The notes below the pieces were generated by a model, which saw only the letters and a program-made list of their open reading frames with translations, ran no database searches and had not been told where the DNA came from. From Orlajensenia sp001423545 (GTDB lineage Bacteria; Actinomycetota; Actinomycetes; Actinomycetales; Microbacteriaceae), in assembly GCA_001423545.1 (NCBI GenBank), contig LMOK01000001.1:1054001-1118000 (forward strand): a stretch of 64,000 nt of DNA, written 5' to 3'. Below are positions 7,938 through 16,528 of this stretch, one piece after another; position 1 is the stretch's first letter; every line of letters begins with the position of its first letter. The translations under genes were made by a program, and so were the position numbers.

Positions 7938-9302
7938 ATGCCCAGCACCGCGACCACTGCCCTCGCGATCGACCTCGCGTCGCTGGACGCCGCCTGGAAC
8001 GACGCCCTCCCGCCTCTCGGGATTCCCGACTCCGACCCGCAGGCACAGCTGNNNNNNNNNNNNNNNNNNNNNNNNNNNNNNNNNNNNNNNNNNNNNNNNN
8101 NNNNNNNNNNNNNNNNNNNNNNNGGCCGGGGAAATCGCGACCCGCTCTACCCCGGAGCTCGGCCGTGACGGGCTGGCGAAACAGCAGGGCTACCGGTCTC
8201 CCGCCGCGCTCGTCGCTGCCGCATCCGGTGGGTCCACCGCGGAAGCGGCCCGCCTCATCGCGATAGGCGCGGCGACAGCATCCCGGCAGGCGTTCTCCGG
8301 GCACCGGATGCCGCCCCGACACCCGCACATCGCCACCGCCGTCAGCGCCGGGCGGCTCAGCGTTGATGCGGCCGCGCTGATCATCACCNNNNNNNNNNNN
8401 NNNNNNNNNNNNNNNNNNNNNNNNNNNNNNNNNNNNNNNNNNNNNNNNNNCAGCTGGTCGCAACGGAACGCGCCCTGGCCCGGCGGGGACCCACGTTGAC
8501 TCTGGAGCAGTTGCACAAGGTGGTCGCGACTGCGGAGGCGTACCTCGACACCGACGGGGTCGGCGACCGGGAAGACGCCCTGACCGCCGAGCAGTCGGTA
8601 CGCATCCGGCAGGAACCCTCCGGCATGCTCCGCTTCACCGCCCGCCTCGACCCGGTCAACGGTGCCCTCCTGAAGACCGCCATCGAAGCACAGGTCACCG
8701 CCCGCATCCGCCACAACCGCGACGACAGCGACCCCGGAACTTCAGCACCGGTGGGCATCGCCCGCATGCAGGCCGACGCGCTCGTCGCGATCACCGAACA
8801 CGCGTTGTCCTGCCGGGAGACCATCACCCCGCTCGACCTGGCCACCATCATCATCCGCATCAACCACACCGACCTCGTCAGCGGGGTCGGGGCGGCGGTC
8901 ATCGACGGCATCGACCAGCCCATCAGCGCGGGAACCGTCCGCCGCCTCGCCGGCCAGGCCGGTCTCATCCCCCTGGTCCTCGGTGGCCCCTCCGAAGTCC
9001 TCGACCTCGGACGCACCCAACGCCTGTTCAGCATCGCGCAACGCATCGCCCTCGCCGAACGCGACGGCGGCTGCNNNNNNNNNNNNNNNNNNNNNNNNNN
9101 NNNNNNNNNNNNNNNNNNNNNNNNNNNNNNNNNNNNNNNNNNNNNNNNNNNNNNNNNNNNNNNNNNNNNNNNNNNNACCATCACCACCCAGGCCGGACAG
9201 GTGTGGTTCACCCCACCCGCCCACATCGACCCCGCCCGCACACCCCGCCCCGGCGGCCGAGCCCGCTTCGACTACACCCCAGACCAAGCCGACGGACCAT
9301 AA
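7938..9302 (+). CDS. DUF222 / HNH endonuclease-motif protein, interrupted by assembly gaps
   Basis: Three readable pieces of one gene are separated by N runs. Piece 1 starts at ATG 7938. Piece 2 (8125-8388) includes GLAKQQGYRSPAALVAA and GGSTAEAARLI, typical of DUF222. Piece 3 (8451-9074) continues to GMLRFTARLDPVNGALLKT and ends ERDGGC, the start of the HNH zinc/catalytic region. Piece 4 (9177-9302) is the tail, ending with a stop. The frame shifts across gaps 1 and 2 cancel, as expected if gap lengths are estimates rather than real. These proteins are multicopy in Microbacteriaceae; the HNH core itself lies in the third gap. Function is unproven; many are thought to be mobile-element nucleases. 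Confidence 0.75.
8052..8123. other. Assembly gap 1 (72 N)
   Basis: Run of N inside the DUF222 gene. The reading frame before and after differs by one base, so the stated gap length is probably not exact. Confidence 0.95.
8389..8450. other. Assembly gap 2 (62 N)
   Basis: Run of N inside the DUF222 gene. The frame returns to that of the first piece after this gap. Confidence 0.95.
9075..9176. other. Assembly gap 3 (102 N)
   Basis: Run of N that covers the position where the HNH catalytic core of the DUF222 protein should lie. The frame is kept across it. Confidence 0.95.
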
Positions 9303-9371
9303 GCGGCGTCGAGGCGGCCGCAGCGGCGGCGCGTGCTTCACGCGGCCGAGGCGGAGGGTGCGCCCGATTCA

Positions 9372-9407
9372 GAAGACGAAGATGAAGACGAAGATGAAGA
9401 CGAAGAA
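9372..9407. repeat. 12-bp simple repeat, three copies
   Basis: GAAGACGAAGAT occurs at 9372 and 9384 and as GAAGACGAAGAA at 9396. It sits in the 146-base gap between the DUF222 gene and the HAD gene. An ORF across it on the plus strand would encode an acidic Asp/Glu run, but there is no convincing start signal. Confidence 0.75.
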
Positions 9408-9448
9408 GGCGGAGACGAAGCTGTCAGGACGCCGCTACCCGGCGACTC

Positions 9449-10204
9449 CTACGCGTCGGCGAGGAGTCGCTCGATGACGTCGGCCGTGTCCTCCCAGCCG
9501 TGCACGGCCACGCACTCCACACCGAGGGCCTTGACCGGGTAGTCGTTGCCCGTGGGGTCGAGACGGTCGCCCACGAAGAGCATGTCGTCGAGCGGAACAC
9601 CGGTGATCTCGGCGAGACGCTTCATCCCGAAGGCCTTGTCGATGCCACGGCGGGTGATGTCGACGGAGGTCGAGCCGCCGCCGCGCACCTCCAGGTCGGG
9701 CAGTTCGGCCTGGGCCGCGTCGCGGAGGGCGTTCTTCTTGTCTCCGGTGGGGTCCCAGGCGACCTTGGCCGCGACGGGTGCCGCCTGTCCGAGGGCCGAG
9801 AAGGTGATCTGCGATCCGCGGTCCTCGAGGATCGGGCCCCACGTCTCGGACTCCCAGTAGCCGAGGCCCTTCGCAGTGCGCTCGACGACCTCGAGCGCAC
9901 GGTCGCGCTCATCCGTCGTCAGGTTCTCGGCGTAGACCTGCGCCCACTCGCCGTCCTGGCGTCGGTAGTACTGCGTTCCGCAGGTGGGCATCAGGTGCAG
10001 GCGACCGAAGGTGACCTCGTCGGCGATGGGCAGGTTGTCGAGCACCTGCGCGCGGAACTGGGCGATCTGGCCGCCCGAGATGATGCACACCTCGGTGCCC
10101 GCGAGCAGGCGCACGAGGAGCTCGGCCATGCGCGGGTCGACCGGCGACTTGGACGGGGCGAGGGTGTCGTCGAGATCGAATGCGACGAGTCTGGGCAGAG
10201 GCAT
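9449..10204 (-). CDS. HAD-IIB hydrolase, phosphomannomutase-like
   Basis: The protein (251 aa from ATG 10204) opens with PRLVAFDLDDTLAPS, the HAD nucleophile motif DxDxT. It ends with the HAD motif IV in FVGDRLDPTGNDYPV. That last block, with G-N-D after GD, resembles eukaryotic-type phosphomannomutases and sucrose-phosphatase-like HAD-IIB enzymes. As the last gene of a GDP-sugar operon it could interconvert mannose 6- and 1-phosphate to feed GDP-mannose, but simple phosphatase activity is equally possible. ATG 10204 is chosen because AAAGG lies eight bases upstream; a GTG at 10243 overlapping the previous stop is the alternative. Confidence 0.7.
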   Translation of the reverse strand: MPLPRLVAFDLDDTLAPSKSPVDPRMAELLVRLLAGTEVCIISGGQIAQFRAQVLDNLPIADEVTFGRLHLMPTCGTQYYRRQDGEWAQVYAENLTTDERDRALEVVERTAKGLGYWESETWGPILEDRGSQITFSALGQAAPVAAKVAWDPTGDKKNALRDAAQAELPDLEVRGGGSTSVDITRRGIDKAFGMKRLAEITGVPLDDMLFVGDRLDPTGNDYPVKALGVECVAVHGWEDTADVIERLLADA

Positions 10205-10239
10205 GGTTGGTGCCTTTCGGGTGAAGGAGGAGCGGATGC

Positions 10240-11226
10240 TCACTCGGTCTGGCGGAGAAGCTCGAGGTCGTGGTCGACCATCAGTGTGACCAGCTGGCCG
10301 AAGTCGACGCTGGGGTTCCAGCCGAGGCCGCGAAGCCGGGACGAGTCTCCCACGAGCTCCTGCGGATCGGCCGGGCGGTAGAACGCGGGATCGATGGACA
10401 CGTAGCGGTCCCAGTCGTCGATGCCGACGTGCCTGAACGCCGCGTCGACGAAGTCGCGCACGGAATGCGCCTGGCCCGTCGCCACGACGAAGTCCCCGGG
10501 CTGCGCGGCCCTGCCGATGTGCAGCATGGCGTCGACGTAGTCGGGTGCGTAGCCCCAGTCGCGGCGCACGTCGATGTTGCCGAGGGTCAGCTGCTCGGAC
10601 TGCCCCGTCGCGATGCGCGCGACCTCGCGCGAGATCTTGCGCGCCACGAAGGATGGCGGGCGCAGCGGCGACTCGTGGTTGTAGAGGATCGCCGTGCTCG
10701 CGAACATGCCGCGCTCCCGGTAGACCCCGGCCATCTCGTGGGCCAGCGTCTTGGCGACTCCGTAGGGGGTCACGGGCACGCGCGGCGTCGACTCGTCCTG
10801 AGGGACGACGGATGCGTCGCCGAAGATCTCGGCGCTCGACGCCTGCACGAAGCGCACGGTCTCGCCGGTGCGCTCCCCCAGCTTCCAGGCGGCCTCAAGC
10901 AGCCGAATGGGGCCTGTGCCGAGCACGTCGGCCGTCTCGGCCGGGAACTCCCAGGAGCGGGCGACCGAGGTGTTGCCGGCGAGGTTGTAGACGTGGGTGG
11001 GGCTGATCTCGTCGATCATGCGCGTGATGCCCGCGGTGTCGCCGAGGTCGCAGACGTGCGCCGTCGCCTCGGGGAAGTCGGCGACGAGCCGCGCAGCCCC
11101 GGCCTCGGAGTGGCACATGCCGTGAACGGCATGTCCGTCGGCGAGCAGGGTGCGCACGAGGTAGGTGCCGTCCTGCCCGTTCGCTCCGGTCACGAGCACG
11201 CGCTCGTCCCGGCGGTCGGCCGTCAT
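10240..11226 (-). CDS. GDP-mannose 4,6-dehydratase-like SDR (second copy)
   Basis: The 328-aa protein has the extended-SDR motif VTGANGQDGTYL and the GMD landmarks SSAEIFG, YGVAKTLAHE (Tyr-Lys pair), LYNHESPLRPP and VRRDWGYAPDYVDAML. These match GMD better than the reductase RMD, yet the nucleotide-binding half (HAVHGMCHSEAG) differs clearly from the gmd gene two places upstream. It may be a second GMD, an RMD making GDP-D-rhamnose, or a dehydratase with another substrate. ATG 11226 overlaps the upstream GT stop (ATGA), ruling out the longer frame. Confidence 0.75.
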   Translation of the reverse strand: MTADRRDERVLVTGANGQDGTYLVRTLLADGHAVHGMCHSEAGAARLVADFPEATAHVCDLGDTAGITRMIDEISPTHVYNLAGNTSVARSWEFPAETADVLGTGPIRLLEAAWKLGERTGETVRFVQASSAEIFGDASVVPQDESTPRVPVTPYGVAKTLAHEMAGVYRERGMFASTAILYNHESPLRPPSFVARKISREVARIATGQSEQLTLGNIDVRRDWGYAPDYVDAMLHIGRAAQPGDFVVATGQAHSVRDFVDAAFRHVGIDDWDRYVSIDPAFYRPADPQELVGDSSRLRGLGWNPSVDFGQLVTLMVDHDLELLRQTE

Positions 11227-12341
11227 CGACGGGCCTCGGCCGTGCGCGCCGCGGCGGCGTACGCGACGAGGTGCGCCTCGAGGCAGCTCTCCCACGTGAA
11301 GGTGGCGGCGTGGGCGACTCCGGCGACGGAGAGTCGCGGGGCGTCGGAGAGAGCCCGCAGGATGCCGTCGGCGATCGACTCGGGCGAGAGCGGATCGAAC
11401 AGCACCGCCGCGTCGCCGACCACCTCGGGGATGGAACCGGCGTTCGAGGCCGCGACGGGGCATCCGGATGCCATGGCCTCCAGAGGCGGAAGACCGAAGC
11501 CCTCGTAGAGACTGGGGAACGCGAGCACGCCCGCCGTGCGCAGCAGGGTGGTCAGTTCCTCCTCGGACACGAGACCGCGGCGATCGACCCAGTCGGGCAG
11601 CTCTCCGAGGGTGTCGAGTCCGCCGCCCGTCAGCACGAGACGCAGCGTCGGATTCGTCGTCCGGGCGATCTTCATGGCCTCGACGAGCCTGGCGTGGTTC
11701 TTGTGCGCCCAGCCGCGCGCCGGGTAGAGCACGAAGTTCTCGCGCTCACCGACGTTCGGGGTGAAGCGTGCCGTGTCGACACCGAGGTGTGCGACGTGGA
11801 TCCTGTCGGCGTCGAGTCCCAGGAGCTCGACCATGCGCTTCTTCGCGAAGTGACTGATGGTGACGACGGCATCGGCTTTGCGCGCGAAGCCCTCGTAGGA
11901 GACCCGGCGGTAGAGCAGCTCCGCCCGGCTGAACAGCTGCGGCAGTTCGAGGTGCTGCACGTCGAGCAGGGACTGCACCGACGCCTGTCGCCTGGCCGGC
12001 TTCGGCGCGGGCACGGTGAACGGGTAGTGCACGACATCCGCGTCGCTCATCAGACGGCGGAGTTCGGGCGCACGCCGGGTGACGCTCGCCACGGTGCGCA
12101 GCCGCTCCGTGGTCGACGAGCCTGAGGGCAGCGAGCCCACGACGCGCTCCGGCAGTGCACCACCGAAGCCGCTGGCGGCCTCAGGGACGTACGCCGTCGC
12201 CTCGACCACCGAGGTCGTGGCGAGTTGCCTGGTGAGGGCGCGCGCGTAGGTCTCGCTTCCCCCCATGCCACCTGGCACGAGCGTCATCATCGAGAGAGCG
12301 ACGCGAAGAGGGTGCTGAGAGCCGCCGGGCTCGCTGCTCAC
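11223..12341 (-). CDS. Glycosyltransferase family 4 (GT-B)
   Basis: The 372-aa protein starts at GTG 12341, which overlaps the gmd stop (GTGA). Residues near the N-terminus carry the glycine-rich loop VPGGMGGSETYARAL, and the C-terminal half has FPSLYEGFGLPPLEAMASGCPV, the donor-binding E-x7-E block of GT4 enzymes. The operon supplies GDP-6-deoxyhexose, so a fucosyl- or rhamnosyl-transfer role is plausible but unproven. No membrane segment is evident; it should act at the cytoplasmic face on a lipid-linked glycan. Confidence 0.8.
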   Translation of the reverse strand: MSSEPGGSQHPLRVALSMMTLVPGGMGGSETYARALTRQLATTSVVEATAYVPEAASGFGGALPERVVGSLPSGSSTTERLRTVASVTRRAPELRRLMSDADVVHYPFTVPAPKPARRQASVQSLLDVQHLELPQLFSRAELLYRRVSYEGFARKADAVVTISHFAKKRMVELLGLDADRIHVAHLGVDTARFTPNVGERENFVLYPARGWAHKNHARLVEAMKIARTTNPTLRLVLTGGGLDTLGELPDWVDRRGLVSEEELTTLLRTAGVLAFPSLYEGFGLPPLEAMASGCPVAASNAGSIPEVVGDAAVLFDPLSPESIADGILRALSDAPRLSVAGVAHAATFTWESCLEAHLVAYAAAARTAEARR

Positions 12342-13366
12342 GCGAACGTGACTCGATCGATCCACGGCGTTCCGCCGGCCTCGAGGGCGGCGATGTCGGC
12401 GTCGACCATGATGCGGGCGAGCTCGGGGGTGAGCACCTTCGGCACCCATCCGAGGAGCTCCTCCGCCTTCGCGGCACTGCCGACGAGGGCGTCGACCTCG
12501 GTCGGGCGCAGGTAGCGCTCGTCGAAGCGCACGTACTTCTCCCAGTCCAGCCCCACGTGCTCGAACGAGAGCTGCAGGAAGTCGCGCACGGTGTAGTTCG
12601 TGCCGGTGGCCACGACGTAGTCGGTCGGCTCGTCGTGCTGCAGCATCCGCCACATGGCCTCGACGTACTCGGGGGCGTAGCCCCAGTCGCGCACGGCGTC
12701 GAGGTTGCCCATGAACAGCTCGGACTGCGTACCGGCGGCGATGCGCGCCACCGCACGGGTGATCTTGCGCGTCACGAAGGTGTCGCCGCGACGCGGGGAC
12801 TCGTGGTTGAACAGGATGCCGTTGACGGCGAACATGCCGTAGGCCTCGCGGTAGTTGCGCGTGATCCAGTAGGAGTAGACCTTGGCGACGCCGTACGGCG
12901 AGCGCGGCCAGAACGGGGTGTCCTCGTTCTGCGGCGGCGGGGTGGCACCGAACATCTCGGAGCTCGACGCCTGGTAGAAGCGGCAGTGCAGGCCGGTCAT
13001 GCGGATGGCCTCGAGGAGACGGGTGGAGCCGAGGCCCGTGGTGTCACCGGTGTACTCGGGCTCGTCGAAGCTCACGCGCACGTGCGACTGAGCGGCGAGG
13101 TTGTAGACCTCGTCGGGCTTGATCTGGTCGAGCAGCGTGACCAGTCGGGATCCGTCGGTCAGGTCGCCGTAGTGCAGGAACAGGCGGGCGCCGGATTCGT
13201 GCGGGTCCTGGTAGACGTGGTCGATCCGGCTCGTGTTGATGGTCGACGAGCGGCGGATGAGGCCGTGCACCTCGTAGCCCTTGGAGAGCAGCAGCTCTGC
13301 CAGGTAGCTGCCATCCTGTCCGGTGATGCCGGTGATGAGCGCGCGCTTGGTCTGGCTTTCGGTCAT
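12338..13366 (-). CDS. gmd: GDP-mannose 4,6-dehydratase
   Basis: The 342-aa protein matches GMD throughout: ITGITGQDGSYLAELLL at the NAD(P)-binding end, GLIRRSSTINTSRIDH, SSSEMFG and YGVAKVYSYW with the catalytic Tyr and Lys, then FNHESPRRG and VRDWGYAPEYVEAMW. It converts GDP-D-mannose to GDP-4-keto-6-deoxy-D-mannose, the precursor of GDP-L-fucose and GDP-D-rhamnose. The fucose synthase gene lies about 1 kb upstream on the other strand. ATG 13366 is preferred to the in-frame ATG at 13408 because GGAG sits ten bases before it and the family begins here. Confidence 0.92.
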   Translation of the reverse strand: MTESQTKRALITGITGQDGSYLAELLLSKGYEVHGLIRRSSTINTSRIDHVYQDPHESGARLFLHYGDLTDGSRLVTLLDQIKPDEVYNLAAQSHVRVSFDEPEYTGDTTGLGSTRLLEAIRMTGLHCRFYQASSSEMFGATPPPQNEDTPFWPRSPYGVAKVYSYWITRNYREAYGMFAVNGILFNHESPRRGDTFVTRKITRAVARIAAGTQSELFMGNLDAVRDWGYAPEYVEAMWRMLQHDEPTDYVVATGTNYTVRDFLQLSFEHVGLDWEKYVRFDERYLRPTEVDALVGSAAKAEELLGWVPKVLTPELARIMVDADIAALEAGGTPWIDRVTFA

Positions 13367-13438
13367 GAGGGTGTTACTCCACGTGGGGTGTCGAGGGCGC
13401 CGTGTCATACGGGCGCCCGGTCAGACGAAATCGCTGCC

Positions 13439-13444
13439 AGCCTA
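13439..13444 (-). promoter_or_regulatory. -10-like TAGGCT before gmd
   Basis: On the minus strand TAGGCT would start a transcript near 13432, giving a leader of about 65 bases that carries the gmd GGAG site. No clear -35 box is seen. Confidence 0.4.
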
Positions 13445-13482
13445 GCGCAGCGCATTTCACTCGGGTTCGGTACGGCGCGGCG

Positions 13483-14292
13483 CTATTCCGCGCCGACGGA
13501 TGCCGCGGACGCGGCGATCTTGCGGGCCTGGTGGCTCACGCGCTTGGCCGCATAGGCCGAAGCCCACCGCCAGGGCAGGTGCCAGAGCGGGCTGATGGGC
13601 TGCAGCACCCTGGGGAGGTGCCGACGCTTGACGGACTCGGCCTCGAGGCTCGAGTTGAGTCGGCCGGCCACGGTGAGCGAATCGGGGTGCCAGCGGAAGG
13701 CGGACACCGTCTCGCGGGTGTAGGCGAACGACCCGGCGCTCCGGAGGGTGAGGAAGGCGTCGAGGTCCATGGCGTACTTGAGCTTCGGGTCGAAGCCGCC
13801 GATTTCCTGCAGGGCGTCGAGCCTGATCATCGTTCCGGGGTGCGGGATGAGGTCGGGACCCCACGGCAGCAGGATCTGCGCGAGCCGGCCCGCGTTGCTG
13901 GTGGCGATGGTGGCGCCCTGCGGGTCGATGTAGTCGCAGCCGCCGTAGGCGAGCACGGCCTTCGGGTTCGCCTCGAGCAGGCTCTGCAGCTTCGCGAGGC
14001 CGCCGGGACGGAACAGGTCGTCGTCGCCGATCCAGGCGTAGTACTGCTCGTCGGTGCGCTGGGCGAGTCCGCAGTTGATGGCGTCGGAGATGCCGGTCTT
14101 GGGGTCGTCGACGACCACGGCTCCGGCCTCGACGGCCATGGCACGGGCCGTGTGGGCCGCGGCGGGAAGCACGACGACGAGCGTGAGCTTCGTCGTGAGG
14201 CGCTGCTCGGCTACGGTCTTCAGCGTGACGGCGAGCATGTCGATGCGGTCACCGAGCGTGGGCAGGATGACGAGGACGTCGGCATGGGGCAT
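13483..14292 (-). CDS. Glycosyltransferase family 2
   Basis: The 269-aa protein has the GT-A fold signature of GT2 enzymes: VLVILPTLGDR at the first strand, VVVDDPKTGIS and WIGDDDLFRPG, which contains the acidic metal-binding residues. Later KYAMDLDAFLTLRS corresponds to the acceptor/catalytic base region. It stands 116 bases upstream of gmd in the same direction and may be transcribed separately. Sugar specificity is unknown. Confidence 0.75.
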   Translation of the reverse strand: MPHADVLVILPTLGDRIDMLAVTLKTVAEQRLTTKLTLVVVLPAAAHTARAMAVEAGAVVVDDPKTGISDAINCGLAQRTDEQYYAWIGDDDLFRPGGLAKLQSLLEANPKAVLAYGGCDYIDPQGATIATSNAGRLAQILLPWGPDLIPHPGTMIRLDALQEIGGFDPKLKYAMDLDAFLTLRSAGSFAYTRETVSAFRWHPDSLTVAGRLNSSLEAESVKRRHLPRVLQPISPLWHLPWRWASAYAAKRVSHQARKIAASAASVGAE

Positions 14293-14420
14293 CGTGGCTG
14301 TGCTTTCGCGTTTCGAGGGATTGCTAGCATGCAGGGACGAGATGATCGCGCCTGAGCGGAATTCTCGTGGCGGATGACGAGTTGCATCCGGAACACCACG
14401 ATCAAGCGAGTATAACGACT

Positions 14421-15383
14421 ATGAATTCACCCCAGACTCTCGACCGTTCCTCGCGCGTCTACATCGCCGGGCACCGCGGCATGGTGGGGTCGGCCATCTG
14501 GCGCCACCTCGAGAACGAGGGCTTCACCGACCTCGTCGGAGCCACCTCGAGCGAGGTCGACCTGCGTGTTCGCACCGCCGTCTTCGACTACGTCACGAGC
14601 GTCAAGCCCGACGTCGTCATCGACGCGGCCGCCAGGGTCGGCGGCATCCTCGCGAACAACACCTACCCGGCATCGTTCCTGAGCGACAACCTGCAGATCC
14701 AGGTCAACATCATGGACGCGGCCAACGAAGCCGAGGTCGACCGCCTGCTGTTCCTCGGCTCGTCGTGCATCTACCCCAAGTTCGCCGAACAGCCGATCAA
14801 GGAGTCCTCGCTGCTCACGGGCATCCTGGAGCCCACGAACGACGCCTACGCCATCGCCAAGATCGCCGGGATCATGCAGGTGCAGGCCACTCGCCGCCAG
14901 TACGGCCGCCGCTGGATCTCGGCGATGCCGACCAACCTCTACGGCCCCGGCGACAACTTCCACCCCGAGCACTCCCACGTGCTCCCGGCGCTCGTGCGTC
15001 GCTTCCACGAGGCGGCGGAGTCCGGAGCCGACGACGTCGTGATCTGGGGCAGCGGAACACCGCGCCGCGAGTTCCTCTACGTCGAGGACCTGGCTGCCGC
15101 ATCGCTGTTCCTGCTCGAGAACTACGACTCCCCCGAGACCATCAACGTCGGCGTCGGCCTCGATGCCCCGATCCGCGAGATCGCCGAGCGCGTCGCGGCC
15201 ACCGTCGGCTACACCGGCAGCATCTCGCAGGACACGTCGAAGCCCGACGGCACCCCGCGGAAGCTCCTCGACGTCTCCCGCCTGCACGACCTGGGCTGGG
15301 ACGCCCCCACCGGGCTCGACGACGGACTCGAGCGCACCTACGCGTGGTACCTCGAGAACATCGACGCGTTGCGGAGCAAGTGA
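14421..15383 (+). CDS. fcl: GDP-L-fucose synthase
   Basis: The 320-aa protein has VYIAGHRGMVGSAIWRHL at the start, AARVGGILANNTYPA, FLGSSCIYPKFAEQPI, the pair YAIAKIAG with Tyr/Lys, and LYGPGDNFHPEHSHVLPALV. All are diagnostic of GDP-4-keto-6-deoxymannose 3,5-epimerase-reductase (WcaG/Fcl). It turns the product of gmd into GDP-L-fucose. ATG 14421 is chosen over the upstream GTG at 14367 because the conserved family N-terminus begins right after it; a TATAAC box lies just before the ATG. It is followed immediately by a GT2 gene. Confidence 0.9.
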   Translation: MNSPQTLDRSSRVYIAGHRGMVGSAIWRHLENEGFTDLVGATSSEVDLRVRTAVFDYVTSVKPDVVIDAAARVGGILANNTYPASFLSDNLQIQVNIMDAANEAEVDRLLFLGSSCIYPKFAEQPIKESSLLTGILEPTNDAYAIAKIAGIMQVQATRRQYGRRWISAMPTNLYGPGDNFHPEHSHVLPALVRRFHEAAESGADDVVIWGSGTPRREFLYVEDLAAASLFLLENYDSPETINVGVGLDAPIREIAERVAATVGYTGSISQDTSKPDGTPRKLLDVSRLHDLGWDAPTGLDDGLERTYAWYLENIDALRSK

Positions 15384-16139
15384 ATGGCGGACAGCCCGAT
15401 CAGCGACCGCATCGCCCGCACCCTCGTGGTGCTTCCCGCCCTCAATGAGGAGGGGGCCGTCGGTGAGGTCGTGGCCGAGGTCCTGCGCTCGAACCCGGGC
15501 ATCAGCTGCCTCGTCGTCGACGACGGGTCGACAGACGACACAGCGGGCGTCGCCGCGCGTGCGGGTGCCCATGTCGCCAGGCTGCCGTTCAACATCGGCG
15601 TCGGCGGGGCGATGCGCCTCGGCTTCAACTACGCGATCGAGAACGGCTTCTCGACGGTCATCCAGGTCGACGCCGACGGGCAGCACGACCCGTCGGAGAT
15701 CCCCGAGCTGCTGAGCGAACTCGAGGGAGCGGACCTCGTGCTCGGCGCCCGGTTCGCCGGCAAGGGCGAGTACGACGCCAGCGGCCCCCGCCGCTGGGCG
15801 ATGGTGCTGCTCTCGGGCATCCTGAGCCGCGTGGCCGGCACGAAACTCACCGACACGACGTCGGGATTCCGGGCGACCGGGCCGCGCGCCGTCGTGCTGT
15901 TCGCGGAGCACTACCCCTCGGAGTACCTCGGCGACACCGTGGAGTCGCTCGTGATCGCCGCCCGCTCGGGGTGCGTCATCCGTCAGGTCCCGGTTGCGAT
16001 GCGTCCGCGCGCCGCCGGAATCCCGTCGCACAACCCCCTGAAGGCGGCCACCTACCTCGGCCGGGCCATGATGGCCCTGGTCTTCGCCCTGATGCGACCC
16101 CCGATCGCCCTCACCACCGGGAGCATCGACAACCGATGA
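15384..16139 (+). CDS. Polyprenyl-phosphate glycosyltransferase (GT2, DPM1-like)
   Basis: The 251-aa protein has the GT2 blocks VVLPALNEEGAVGEVV, VVDDGSTDDT, LPFNIGVGGAMRLGF and the metal-binding VIQVDADGQHDP, followed by GARFAG and SGFRATGPRA. This pattern is typical of dolichol/undecaprenyl-phosphate sugar synthases (GtrB/DPM1 group). It starts on the base after the fcl stop and overlaps the DUF2304 gene by ATGA. It probably loads one sugar onto a polyprenyl phosphate for use outside the membrane. It lacks the C-terminal membrane segments of GtrB, which the DUF2304 partner may replace. Confidence 0.8.
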   Translation: MADSPISDRIARTLVVLPALNEEGAVGEVVAEVLRSNPGISCLVVDDGSTDDTAGVAARAGAHVARLPFNIGVGGAMRLGFNYAIENGFSTVIQVDADGQHDPSEIPELLSELEGADLVLGARFAGKGEYDASGPRRWAMVLLSGILSRVAGTKLTDTTSGFRATGPRAVVLFAEHYPSEYLGDTVESLVIAARSGCVIRQVPVAMRPRAAGIPSHNPLKAATYLGRAMMALVFALMRPPIALTTGSIDNR

Positions 16140-16528
16140 GTCTTGCGAGCTACATCCTCGGCATCCTCGCCGCCCTCATCACGCTGGGCGTCGTCATCGA
16201 GATGCTCCGTCGTCGGCGCCTGCGCGAACGGCACGCCATCTGGTGGCTCATCGCCGGCGTGCTCGCGCTCGTCGTCGGCGTCTTCCCGGGGGTGCTGGCC
16301 TGGGCGGCCGAGGTCGTCGGTGTCGCCGTGCCGACGAACCTCATCTTCTTCGTGAGTGTCGCGATCCTGTTCCTGGTCTGCCTGCAGCACAGCTCGGAAC
16401 TCACGGCTCTCGAGTCGCAGTCGCGCATCCTCGCGCAGCGCACGGCGTTGCTGACGCTCCGCATCGAGGAACTCGAGAAGGCGGCTCAGGCCTCGCCGCC
16501 GGCGCCGCCGGCCTCCCCCGTCGACTGA
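16136..16528 (+). CDS. DUF2304 membrane protein (copy 1)
   Basis: The 130-aa protein has three hydrophobic segments (about residues 5-20, 37-57 and 65-83) and a charged C-terminal helix (LTLRIEELEKA). This is the DUF2304 layout. Its ATG overlaps the GT2 stop (ATGA), a fixed partnership seen again at 44214. The role is not established; anchoring the GT2 at the membrane or helping its polyprenyl-phosphate-sugar product cross the membrane are reasonable ideas. The last 43 bases overlap the 3' end of the convergent flippase gene. Confidence 0.75.
   Translation: MSLASYILGILAALITLGVVIEMLRRRRLRERHAIWWLIAGVLALVVGVFPGVLAWAAEVVGVAVPTNLIFFVSVAILFLVCLQHSSELTALESQSRILAQRTALLTLRIEELEKAAQASPPAPPASPVD

Noticed and set aside
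8052..8450. Apparent frameshifts making the DUF222 gene a pseudogene
   Set aside because: Both frame changes fall exactly at N runs and cancel each other, so inexact gap lengths explain them. The flanking protein pieces match the family.
9333..9542. 69-aa acidic ORF over the GAAGACGAAGAT repeat
   Set aside because: No ribosome binding site; the Asp/Glu run is simply the translation of the simple repeat, and it overlaps the 3' end of the HAD gene on the other strand.
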